In this document: positions 18,400 through 25,819 of the stretch, one piece after another
Layout: every line of letters begins with the position of its first letter
Position numbering within the stretch: the stretch's first letter is position 1
Source of the DNA: Pyrinomonadaceae bacterium
GTDB lineage: Bacteria > Acidobacteriota > Blastocatellia > Pyrinomonadales > Pyrinomonadaceae
NCBI GenBank assembly: GCA_036277115.1
Contig: DASUNM010000024.1
Coordinates: 248,001-312,000 of the forward strand
Reading direction: 5' to 3'
Length of the DNA: 64,000 nucleotides
Made by a program: the position numbers and the translations under genes
Notes under the pieces: generated by a model
What the model saw: only the letters and a program-made list of their open reading frames with translations
The model's database searches: none
Told to the model about the DNA's origin: nothing

Positions 18400-18469
18400 G
18401 TTTAGAGGCGGGCTACTGCCCGCCAATTGCGGAGAACAGAACATGGCGGGCAGTAGCCCGCCTCTAAAC
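18400..18469. repeat. Perfect 26-bp inverted repeat before xylH
   Basis: Arms 18400-18425 and 18444-18469 are perfect reverse complements (26/26) with an 18-nt spacer. Each arm also contains its own hairpin, GGCGGGC-TACT-GCCCGCC. The left arm ends 2 nt from the xylH start codon, so the stem could affect xylH translation or transcript stability. Confidence 0.85.
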
Positions 18470-18488
18470 ATTCCTTGTTGATCTCGTC

Positions 18489-19997
18489 CTACGCCGCTAA
18501 TCGCACGTGTCCCGTCGCGCACGACATCACGGCTTCGGGCGTAGCCTCTTTGCGGGTGAACTCGCCCGTCACGCGCCCTTCGTGCAGAACGATTAGTCGA
18601 TCTGAAAGCCCCAGCACTTCAGGCAGCTCAGATGAAACCAAAACGATCGCCAGTCCACTCTCAGCCAGCCGGTTAATCTGAGCGTAGATTTCCTGTTTGG
18701 CCCCGACATCAATGCCGCGGGTCGGCTCGTCGAGAAACAATACGCGCGGATTTGTCAGCAGCCATTTCGCCAGTACGACTTTCTGTTGATTGCCGCCGGA
18801 CAGCGTGCCGGCGATCGTAAAAATTGAGCTCGCTTTGATTCGCAGATCGCCGGCCGCGCGCTCGCCCGCCGCGGCTTCGGCATCTTCGTCGGTAAAAAAT
18901 CGGCCCGAAAGCCTATCCAGACCGGCCAGTGTCATATTTCTGAGGATAGTTTGATCGAGGACCAATCCATATCGCTTGCGATCTTCCGTGACGAAACCGA
19001 TGCCGCGCTCAATCGCATCGCACGGACTGTTGATCTGAACTCGCTTTCCCTGGACGAACACGTCGGCGGACTTGCGGCCCGCGTGCGCTCCAAATATTGC
19101 CATCAGCAATTCGCTACGACCCGAACCCATTAGGCCGCCGATGCCGAGTACCTCGCCTTTGCGAACGCCAAAGCTGACGCCGTTAACCAAACGCTTGCCG
19201 GGAACGGAAGGGTCTTCAACCGTGACATTGCGCACTTCGAACACCACTTCGCCGCGTTCGTGCGTAGCTTCCGGAAAGATCTGATCGACGGAGCGACCGA
19301 CCATCTGCGCGATAACGCGCGGTTCGGTCAGATTAGACGTGGCATTCGTCTCGATCGTCTGGCCATCACGTAGCACGGTAATCCGGTCGCTGATGCGAAA
19401 AACCTCGTCGAGTTTGTGCGAGATGTAGATCATCGCTACGCCGCGCGCCCGCAGACGCTTCAGAATTCCGAACAGGGTCTCGACTTCTGTGTCGGTCAGT
19501 GCGGCGGTTGGTTCATCAAGAATTAGAATGCGCGCGTCCTGCGAAAGGGCTTTCGCTATTTCCACGAGCTGTTGTTGGCCGATACCGAGATTGATAACCG
19601 GCGTGCGTGGATCGAGCGCAAGGTGTAGTTCGTCCAGGAGTTTTTGCGCGCGGCTGTAAAGGTCTTCCCAGTTGATCACGCCAAAGCGGCGAGGGGCGCG
19701 GCCGAGGAAAATATTTTCCGCGACGCTGAGATCCCGGACCAGAGACATTTCCTGATAGATGACCGCGATTCCGGCCTGTTCCGATTCGCGCACGTTGGCA
19801 AAACGCCGCTCCGCTCCATCAAGAACAATTTCACCACCGTACTCCGGATGCGGATACACGCCTGCGAGAATTTTGATCAGCGTCGATTTGCCGGCGCCGT
19901 TTTCACCTACGAGTGCATGAATTTCGCCGGCAGCCAAATCGAAACTAACGCCGTCCAGGGCTCTGACACCCGGGAAGGTTTTTGTGATCGAGCGCAT
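18489..19997 (-). CDS. xylG: Sugar ABC transporter ATP-binding protein, XylG-like
   Basis: Two fused ABC ATPase domains, 502 residues from the ATG at 19997. Domain 1 has GENGAGKST (Walker A), LGIGQQQLVEIAKAL (signature) and LILDEPTAAL (Walker B). Domain 2 has a degenerate Walker A GLMGSGRSE, signature LSGGNQQKVVLAKWL and LFLDEPTRGID, as usual for CUT2 transporters. The frame extends 17 codons further to 20048, but those residues (ELETRNSKLET) are encoded by the terminal repeat of the inserted S23 element, so the internal ATG with MRSITKTFPGVRAL is taken as native. Confidence 0.92.
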   Translation of the reverse strand: MRSITKTFPGVRALDGVSFDLAAGEIHALVGENGAGKSTLIKILAGVYPHPEYGGEIVLDGAERRFANVRESEQAGIAVIYQEMSLVRDLSVAENIFLGRAPRRFGVINWEDLYSRAQKLLDELHLALDPRTPVINLGIGQQQLVEIAKALSQDARILILDEPTAALTDTEVETLFGILKRLRARGVAMIYISHKLDEVFRISDRITVLRDGQTIETNATSNLTEPRVIAQMVGRSVDQIFPEATHERGEVVFEVRNVTVEDPSVPGKRLVNGVSFGVRKGEVLGIGGLMGSGRSELLMAIFGAHAGRKSADVFVQGKRVQINSPCDAIERGIGFVTEDRKRYGLVLDQTILRNMTLAGLDRLSGRFFTDEDAEAAAGERAAGDLRIKASSIFTIAGTLSGGNQQKVVLAKWLLTNPRVLFLDEPTRGIDVGAKQEIYAQINRLAESGLAIVLVSSELPEVLGLSDRLIVLHEGRVTGEFTRKEATPEAVMSCATGHVRLAA

Positions 19998-20005
19998 GCG
20001 TAAAA

Positions 20006-20527
20006 CAGTTTCGAGTTTCGAGTTTCGAGTTTCGAGTTCTTCTAACATGCGGAACTATTGTGCTGATGCGGTCTTGTACTTTGTGCCTTTAAGACCTGAT
20101 CGGCGCAAATAGTTGATCAGGTCGCCAATCATGTTGCCAGTTTCGGCAGCTAGACTCGTTAACTCAACGAACGTAGCTTGGTCGATGTGGCTTTGATCGA
20201 GGGCAACGTAAAGCTGACTTTTGACCTCGGCTGCAGATCCTTTTGCGGCGGCAAGGAACTGAATGAACTCTCCGGTTCCGCTCCTGTCGTATCCCTCCGC
20301 GATATTTGACATGATCGAGACTGATGCGCGCCGGATTTGATCATTCAATCCAAAGTCTCTGGACAACGAAGTGGTGCGGGGGATTTTGTAGATTCGCTTT
20401 GTGAGTTCTCGTGCCTTTCGCCAAGCCTCGATTTCTTCGAACCTCTTGAATGTAGCCATGTGGGATTTTCCTTGAGTTGAGGTGGAATAGCTTTAACTCG
20501 AAACTTGAAACCCGGAACTCGAAACTG
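20006..20527 (-). mobile_element. S23 four-helix-bundle element, copy 1, inside the xylFGH operon
   Basis: A 522-bp unit with imperfect 34-nt inverted ends: left 20006-20039 (CAG then four GTTTCGA-type heptamers and GTTC) and right 20494-20527. The ends match at about 29 of 34 positions when one is inverted. Inside is one gene (20055-20459). The unit lies between the xylF stop codon (3 nt away) and the xylG start, interrupting an otherwise standard operon. No target duplication is obvious. Its end signatures match copy 2 at 54383-54873. Confidence 0.7.
20055..20459 (-). CDS. Four-helix-bundle protein (23S rRNA intervening-sequence / S23 family)
   Basis: 134 residues, all helical. MATFKRFEEIEAWRKARELT is the family's usual opening; then RDFGLNDQIRRASVSIMSN, the IAEGYDR motif, GEFIQFLAAAKGSAAEVKSQ and LINYLRRSGLKG. 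The family (TIGR02436) was named from proteins encoded in 23S rRNA intervening sequences, and is structurally akin to the Avd accessory protein of diversity-generating retroelements. No rRNA gene is near. It is about 60% identical by eye to the copy at 54394-54804. Molecular function unknown; a basic oligomeric nucleic-acid binder is plausible. Probably co-transcribed with xylFGH. Confidence 0.9.
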   Translation of the reverse strand: MATFKRFEEIEAWRKARELTKRIYKIPRTTSLSRDFGLNDQIRRASVSIMSNIAEGYDRSGTGEFIQFLAAAKGSAAEVKSQLYVALDQSHIDQATFVELTSLAAETGNMIGDLINYLRRSGLKGTKYKTASAQ

Positions 20528-20529
20528 TC

Positions 20530-21597
20530 TTATTGCTTCGGCCATTGATCCTTCGGCACGTTCTTATAAACGTCCTCAAGTTTGTGATAGCCGTCTTTAA
20601 TCACGGTCTGCATCACGTTGTTCTTGTCCAACACCATCGGCTCGAAGAGAAGGGCAGGCACGTCAATCTTTCCGTTGTTGATCTTGTCTTTGGCATCGAC
20701 TTTCTCGCCCCGCGCCAGCTTGACGGCTGCATCAACAGCGGCGAAAGCAAGCGGCTGAATTGGTTTGTAGATCGTCATCGTCTGTTTGCCTTCAACGACG
20801 CGTTGCACCGCATCGAGCGCTGCGTCCTGACCCGTCACCAGGACTTTGCCGACAAGCTGCGGCGGCAGAGCCGAGACAGCGCCGCCTGCCGTACCGTCGT
20901 TCGAAGCCACGATTGCCTGAATGTCGTTGTTGTTTTTAGTCAGTGCGTCTTCCGCGATGCGCAGAGCTTCACTCGCCAACCATTCGCGCGCGTATTGCTG
21001 GGTCACAATCTTGATCTGCCCGCTATCGACCGCCGGTTTCAACACTTGCATCTGGCCTTCAATCAGAAGCAGCGCGTTGTTGTCTGTTTGCGATCCGCCA
21101 ATCAAAACGTAGTTGCCTTTCGGCGCGTGGTCGAGGGCGTACTGCGCCTGCATCTGCCCGATCTTCACGACCTGATGCGAGACGTACAGATCCACGTCTG
21201 AATTGCGAATCAGCCGATCGTAACTGATTACCGGGACGCCTTGCTTATGGGCCGCTTCGACGATGGACGCGGCGATTTGGCCGTTGTGTGGCGCGACGAT
21301 CAGAACGTCCACGCCCTTCGTCAGGAAGTTTTCGCACTGCTTGATTTGGTCGGCATCGACGCCGTTGGCAACTTGAACTTCACATTGCGCCCCAACTTCT
21401 TTGCAGCGCTGCTCAACCAGGGCCTTGTCGCGCTGCCACCGTTCTTCCTTCAGAGTGTCCATCGAGAAGCCGATGCGCACCGGGCCGCCGGATTTGGCGC
21501 CGCCGCCAGTGTTGGTTGACTCCGGGCCTTTCACACACGCCGAGAATAGAATCGCCGCCGTCAAAGCAAACGGAGTTGTCCGCGCAATGATTTTCAT
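20530..21597 (-). CDS. xylF: Periplasmic D-xylose-type sugar-binding lipoprotein
   Basis: 355 residues. A lipoprotein signal (LTAAILFSAC, Cys at about 21) is followed by a Gly/Ser linker and a periplasmic-binding type-1 fold (RIGFSMDTLKEERWQRD, VDVLIVAPHNGQIAASIVEA, VPVISYDRLI, IVASNDGTAGGAVSAL, VTGQDAALDAVQRVVEGKQT). The VISYDRLI and VTGQDA stretches match XylF-like binding proteins. It is first in the operon, delivering sugar to XylGH. An S23 element begins 3 nt after its stop. Ligand inferred as xylose or a related sugar from similarity only. Confidence 0.9.
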   Translation of the reverse strand: MKIIARTTPFALTAAILFSACVKGPESTNTGGGAKSGGPVRIGFSMDTLKEERWQRDKALVEQRCKEVGAQCEVQVANGVDADQIKQCENFLTKGVDVLIVAPHNGQIAASIVEAAHKQGVPVISYDRLIRNSDVDLYVSHQVVKIGQMQAQYALDHAPKGNYVLIGGSQTDNNALLLIEGQMQVLKPAVDSGQIKIVTQQYAREWLASEALRIAEDALTKNNNDIQAIVASNDGTAGGAVSALPPQLVGKVLVTGQDAALDAVQRVVEGKQTMTIYKPIQPLAFAAVDAAVKLARGEKVDAKDKINNGKIDVPALLFEPMVLDKNNVMQTVIKDGYHKLEDVYKNVPKDQWPKQ

Positions 21598-21678
21598 TGT
21601 CTGTCCCTTTCTTGGTTGCCGCGTGCCGGTAGTTTACGATTGCCGCGCGAAAAGCGCCGCCACATAATACCTACGAAC

Positions 21679-22593
21679 ATGGAAACTGTCAGCAGAGGAA
21701 CTTCGCGCGCCGGACGGTTTGCGCTGCATGGCTACCTCGGACTGTTTGTGATTGCCGCGGCCGAGGTCCTGCTGTTTTCCGGCAATCGTCTGGTCGGACA
21801 CTGGTTCACCCCGATTGTCTGGACCGGTTACATCCTTTTCGTTGATGCGCTGCTTTACAAGATTAAGGGCCGATCGCTGCTGCTGAATGATCGTCAGGAG
21901 TTGCTTATCCTTGCGGTTATTTCTATCGGCGGTTGGTGGCTATGCGAGTTCTATAATGCGCCGCGCTTTTGGAACTCGGACTGGGAACTGTGGTGGCATT
22001 ATCACAACCTCGAACCCAATCCTTATGTCCGTCGCGTTGGTTACGATTGGGCGTTCGCTACGATCTTTCCATTACAGTTTTTAACGGCGGAACTGTTTCG
22101 GCTCACCATCTTCAAGCGTTTTTCAAAGGGCCGGGTGGTCAAATTAAACACGAGACCGCTGATGATTGTTTGGGTAGTCCTGGGCGTGGTTGGGACCCTC
22201 TGGCCTTTGATTTATCCATCGGTCTGGCTGGCTCCGGTTATCTGGCTTTCATTTATTCTGCTGCTTGATCCGATCAACGCGTGGCGCGGCTGGCCATCAA
22301 TCACGGGAGACCTGGCGCGCGGCGATTGGCGAAGATTGTGCTCGCTCCTCCTGGCCGGCGTTGTTTGCGGGTTCCTCTGGGAGTTTTTCAACTACTGGGC
22401 GCTATCGAAATGGACGTACACCGTCCCTTACTTTGGCGATATCAAAATCTTCGAAATGCCGGTACTTGGATATCTGGGCTTCCCGCCATTTGCAATCGAG
22501 TGCTGGGCGATGTACATCTTTGTGCGTTCGCTGCTCAGTCCGGGCGCGCGTACGGCCGTAAACAATGACAATATCTTTTTGAGTTCGCAGTGA
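21679..22593 (+). CDS. Multi-pass membrane protein of unknown function
   Basis: 304 residues from the ATG at 21679; the frame opens at 21616 but the added residues are basic and non-hydrophobic. About seven or eight membrane helices, for example GYLGLFVIAAAEVLLFSGN, PLMIVWVVLGVVGTLWPLIY and LAPVIWLSFILLLDPINA. Aromatic-rich loops contain WWLCEFYNAPRFWNSDWEL and CGFLWEFFNYWALSKWTY, two similar WxxCEFxN / LWEFFN motifs suggesting an internal repeat. No family recognised. Its TGA overlaps the GTG of the next small gene, so the genes are coupled. Confidence 0.75.
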   Translation: METVSRGTSRAGRFALHGYLGLFVIAAAEVLLFSGNRLVGHWFTPIVWTGYILFVDALLYKIKGRSLLLNDRQELLILAVISIGGWWLCEFYNAPRFWNSDWELWWHYHNLEPNPYVRRVGYDWAFATIFPLQFLTAELFRLTIFKRFSKGRVVKLNTRPLMIVWVVLGVVGTLWPLIYPSVWLAPVIWLSFILLLDPINAWRGWPSITGDLARGDWRRLCSLLLAGVVCGFLWEFFNYWALSKWTYTVPYFGDIKIFEMPVLGYLGFPPFAIECWAMYIFVRSLLSPGARTAVNNDNIFLSSQ

Positions 22594-22715
22594 ATTCCGC
22601 AAAGCTTAAAACCTGGGTAAAGCGCCTCGGCTTCTGGGGCTTCATGTTCTTCCTCGTTAAGGGACTGCTCTGGCTCCTCATCCCTGCGGTCCTCGCCGTG
22701 CTCGCGTGGAATTGA
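22590..22715 (+). CDS. 41-aa single-span membrane protein
   Basis: GTG at 22590 overlaps the preceding TGA (GTGA). The protein starts MNSAKLKTWVKRLGFWGF, a basic amphipathic segment, then a hydrophobic helix (FMFFLVKGLLWLLIPAVLAV) and ends LAWN. The frame, the coupled start and the Lys/Arg-then-hydrophobic layout support a real small protein. Its stop overlaps the region before the peptidase start (22724), making a three-gene unit. Similar small KRxGFxGFxFFLxKGLLW proteins exist in other bacteria, function unknown. Confidence 0.6.
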   Translation: MNSAKLKTWVKRLGFWGFMFFLVKGLLWLLIPAVLAVLAWN

Positions 22716-22723
22716 AGTCTGAG

Positions 22724-23917
22724 ATGCGCCGCTTCAGAATCGTTCTTGCGTCCCTGACTTTTTTCGTTCTCGTTCTCGCCTTTGTAAGTAACCAGACAGA
22801 TGCCCAAGACGATCGGCGCCCGCGCGCGCGTGAAGCGGGCATTGTCGTCGGTGTGCTATCGCCGGGTCCGCTAAACGCCATCACCGATGTCAATGGAGTT
22901 GTCGTCGGTCATTCGACTATTGTTCGCGGCGACAATGTGCGGACCGGGGTGACCGCGATTCTGCCGCACGGCGGGAATCTGTTTCGTGAGAAGGTTCCCG
23001 GAGCCGTGTTCATCGGCAACGCGTTTGGCAAACTCGCGGGCTCGACGCAAGTGAACGAACTGGGTGAGATCGAGACACCGATCATGCTGACGTCAACTCT
23101 GAGTGTGCCGCGGACAGCAGACGCAGTCATTGATTACATGCTCGCGCTTCCGGGCAACGAGGACGTTCAATCGATCAATCCTTTGGTTGGTGAGACTAAC
23201 GACGGCTACCTGAACGACATTCGCGGGCGGCATATCAATCGCGACGATGTGTTCGCGGCGATCAAGGAGGCGCGCGACGGTCCGGTTGAAGAAGGCGCGG
23301 TCGGCGCGGGTACGGGAACGGTTGCCTTCGGATGGAAAGGCGGCATTGGAACGGCTTCGCGAAAGCTTCCGCAGGCCCTTGGCGGTTATACCGTCGGCGT
23401 GCTGGTACAGTCGAATTTCGGCGGAATTCTAACGATAAACGGCGCGCCGGTCGGTCGCGAACTCGGGAAGTATTATCTGAAAGATGAGTTGGAGAAAACC
23501 GCCGCGCAAGTGAACCAGGCAAACACTGCGGACGGTTCAATAATTATCGTGATCGCCACCGACGCGCCGATCGATCATCGAAATCTGAATCGGCTGGCGG
23601 CACGATCGATGCTGGGTCTGGGGCGCACCGGCGCCGCGGGGACAAACGGGAGCGGCGATTATGCGATTGCGTTCTCCACCGCGCCTGAGCTTCGCATTCG
23701 CAACCTTCCTAACGTGCGGATGAAACCAACCGCCGCACAATTAGCCAACGAAGCGATGTCGCCGTTGTTTCTGGCGGTGATCGAGGCGACAGAAGAAGCA
23801 ATCTACAACTCGATGTTTCGCGCCGCGACGACTACTGGCCGGGGCCGGACAGTGCAGGCGTTGCCTATCAATCGCACGCTCGAAGTTCTGCGGAAATACA
23901 ACGCGCTGAAGCGTTGA
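22724..23917 (+). CDS. P1 (DmpA/BapA-type) aminopeptidase, exported
   Basis: An N-terminal-nucleophile hydrolase that self-cleaves and then acts as D-/beta-aminopeptidase. A signal peptide RIVLASLTFFVLVLAFVSN (after MRRF, ATG 22724) precedes the P1 fold: NAITDVNGVVVGHSTI, GNAFGKLAGSTQVNELGEIE, GAVGAGTGTVAFGWKGGIG, TVGVLVQSNFGG, and NGSGDYAIAFSTAPE, where the Ser of GSGD is the expected nucleophile and cleavage point. The frame starts at GTG 22706, but the ATG at 22724 gives the better signal. Probably periplasmic peptide breakdown. Confidence 0.9.
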   Translation: MRRFRIVLASLTFFVLVLAFVSNQTDAQDDRRPRAREAGIVVGVLSPGPLNAITDVNGVVVGHSTIVRGDNVRTGVTAILPHGGNLFREKVPGAVFIGNAFGKLAGSTQVNELGEIETPIMLTSTLSVPRTADAVIDYMLALPGNEDVQSINPLVGETNDGYLNDIRGRHINRDDVFAAIKEARDGPVEEGAVGAGTGTVAFGWKGGIGTASRKLPQALGGYTVGVLVQSNFGGILTINGAPVGRELGKYYLKDELEKTAAQVNQANTADGSIIIVIATDAPIDHRNLNRLAARSMLGLGRTGAAGTNGSGDYAIAFSTAPELRIRNLPNVRMKPTAAQLANEAMSPLFLAVIEATEEAIYNSMFRAATTTGRGRTVQALPINRTLEVLRKYNALKR

Positions 23918-23932
23918 CGAAGAACAATTCTC

Positions 23933-24075
23933 ATTCACGCCTCGCTGCAGCGAGGTGAACTCCGAAAGCGCGATGGACGAAACCGTTTCAACGGTTTCAT
24001 ATTGGCAAGCCGTTGAAACGGCTATCTTGTTTTCGCTCCCGAGAGACCTCCACCTCGCTGAAGCGAGGTGTGAAT
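23933..24075. repeat. Compound palindromic repeat between the P1 peptidase and the GntR gene
   Basis: Outer arms 23933-23957 and 24051-24075 are inverted copies (23 of 25) and each contains a hairpin of CACCTCGCT type. An inner pair, CCGTTTCAACGG (23983-23994) and CCGTTGAAACGG (24010-24021), also forms hairpins. This 143-bp element fills most of the gap and probably forms a long stem. No T-run. Confidence 0.7.
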
Positions 24076-24149
24076 AAGATGCGTTGACACTCCCTGAACT
24101 ACTCTCTAGAATACGCGCCCCACATTAAACACTACAGGAGGAGACGGAC

Positions 24150-24449
24150 GTGACTCTCAAAATTCGTGTCAACCGAAAGAGTGTCGAATCAATGACGCGA
24201 CAAATCGCGAATCAACTCACTAACCTCATCGGCAACGGGGCGGTCGCGGTTGGAAATATGCTTCCCAGCGAACGCATGCTCGCCGACTCGCTTGGAGTCG
24301 CCCGGAACGTTGTGCGCGGCAGCTACGACTACTTGGAAAAGGCTGGACTGGTGAAGCGTGAAGGGCGCGCCGGCCGTCGGGTACGTTCCAAGACAAGTCG
24401 CGCTAAAGCCACCCCGAAACGCGCGAAGAAAGCAGCTAAGAAACGTTAA
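24150..24449 (+). CDS. GntR-type winged-helix protein with a basic histone-H1-like tail
   Basis: 99 residues. The GntR winged helix is complete (RQIANQLTNLIGNGAVAVGN, then MLPSERMLADSLGVARNVVR with the PSER motif and recognition helix, and DYLEKAGLVKREGRAGRRV), but no effector domain follows. Instead the last 25 residues are a Lys/Ala/Arg-rich tail (ATPKRAKKAAKKR) like those of bacterial histone H1-like proteins. Translation starts at GTG after an excellent AGGAGGAG. It stands alone, converging with the acyltransferase gene, and the two end on adjacent bases (24449/24450). May act as a nucleoid or global regulator. Confidence 0.85.
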   Translation: MTLKIRVNRKSVESMTRQIANQLTNLIGNGAVAVGNMLPSERMLADSLGVARNVVRGSYDYLEKAGLVKREGRAGRRVRSKTSRAKATPKRAKKAAKKR

Positions 24450-25799
24450 TTAAGCCTTTGTGGGAATTGTTTCGTCACGAAGGGCCAGGATTTCTTTTCG
24501 AATGGCCGCGCGCTGAGCAATCAACCTCAGGAACCATCGACGGCGAAGCAGGAAAAGCATTAAGGCCTGAAAACCGCCGCTTAATCGATCGAGTTCCTCT
24601 GCGAAGCGAATAGCCACATAGCCGCAAACAGGAACCGTAACCAGCGCTCCCAATGCCGCAAACAAACCCAGATATATCCAGGTAACACCGGCCGTTACGA
24701 TCCACGTCAGGGGAAAGAACAGCAGCGCTGCAACGATCTTGAAAGTGGAGACGACGTCCTGTTCGCCGCGTGAAAGGGTACGTGCCAGATAACCGGCCAG
24801 CCGATACGCCGGGTAGTGCAGCAACGCACCAACAATCGCGAATGGCGACAGCAACACAGATATTGCCAGCTGCGCAATCAGCCAGGTGATTGTCTGGGCC
24901 GCTGAGTCCGGCAACGACAGATCGAAAGGATCGATGCCGGCCTGCTGCAGCTCTGAGTGCAAACGATTGACGCGCATGTCGATTGCGGCGATCCGTTTTG
25001 GCGAGTGGGTTCGGAGAATGCCATAGCCTTCGAGCAGACGTTGCCGCAACTGAAGCGACCTTGCCAGGCTTTGCTCCTCGTCGTGCTCGCTCAACTCGTC
25101 GGCCGAAAAAATTTGTTCGACGCGATCGACCAACGCCAGCGCTTCGTCGTGTTCAGCGTGCAGAATCACGTCGCGCAAAGCCTCTTCGATTTGTTTGCGC
25201 AGCGCATGGACTGCTTCGCGTGGCGGCGCACCGTCGGGTTGCAACTCAACCGGTTCGACGTCAATTGGTTCGCCAAAGCGCAACAGCGCGGAGCTGCGAA
25301 ACGTCGTTTTTTCCGTGTAATACAATCCCACCGGCACAATCTTCACATCCAGTCGAGCACCGCTAGAGGCTGCGCCGAGGGCGATCCGTGCGGCGCCCGT
25401 CTTCAATGGTTTCAATCGCGGCTCGTTGTGGGAAACCCCTTCAGGACAAATACCAATAGTTCCACCGCGCGAGAGGAGCTTCCACGCGGCCTCGAACGTC
25501 TCGCGATTTCGCGTCACGTCTTCACCAGCGTCTTGTTGCCGATACGCCGGCAGAGAATCGAGCGCCCGCACGAGAGAACCAATCACGGGCATCCGGAACA
25601 GAGGCGCCTTCGCGAGAAATGAGACCCGTCTTGGCGTCAGGCACAGAAGGAAAACCGGATCCACCAGCGCGTTAGGATGATTTAAGACAAAGATAACGGG
25701 CTTGTCAGCGGGGACGTTTTCAAGGCCGACGACTTCGACGCGCCGAAAGTAAATGCGCAAGGCAAGACTTAGGACAGCACAGAGAATTCGCCTGAACAT
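24450..25799 (-). CDS. PlsC-like glycerolipid acyltransferase with membrane C-terminus
   Basis: 449 residues. The lysophosphatidate/glycerol-phosphate acyltransferase domain is at the front: VIFVLNHPNALVDPVFLLC carries the catalytic His (here HPNALVD, five rather than four residues between His and Asp, as in a known variant group), FLAKAPLFRMPVIGSLVRAL, and TIGICPEGVSHNEPRLKPLK for substrate binding. The middle is helical (HAEHDEALALVDRVEQIFS), and the last third has several membrane helices. Likely makes phosphatidic acid or a related lipid at the inner membrane. Confidence 0.88.
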   Translation of the reverse strand: MFRRILCAVLSLALRIYFRRVEVVGLENVPADKPVIFVLNHPNALVDPVFLLCLTPRRVSFLAKAPLFRMPVIGSLVRALDSLPAYRQQDAGEDVTRNRETFEAAWKLLSRGGTIGICPEGVSHNEPRLKPLKTGAARIALGAASSGARLDVKIVPVGLYYTEKTTFRSSALLRFGEPIDVEPVELQPDGAPPREAVHALRKQIEEALRDVILHAEHDEALALVDRVEQIFSADELSEHDEEQSLARSLQLRQRLLEGYGILRTHSPKRIAAIDMRVNRLHSELQQAGIDPFDLSLPDSAAQTITWLIAQLAISVLLSPFAIVGALLHYPAYRLAGYLARTLSRGEQDVVSTFKIVAALLFFPLTWIVTAGVTWIYLGLFAALGALVTVPVCGYVAIRFAEELDRLSGGFQALMLFLLRRRWFLRLIAQRAAIRKEILALRDETIPTKA

Positions 25800-25819
25800 G
25801 CGTCTCGGAAGCCGATGGT

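Noticed and set aside
20055..20459. S23 gene as part of a 23S rRNA intervening sequence
   Set aside because: No rRNA sequence flanks either S23 copy; the neighbours are protein genes.
20000..20532. Target-site duplication at S23 copy 1
   Set aside because: The flanks TAAAA and TCTTA do not match; only copy 2 has a plausible duplication.
23980..24025. Short CRISPR-like repeats (CCGTTTCAACGG)
   Set aside because: Only two copies, mutually inverted, with no regular spacers.
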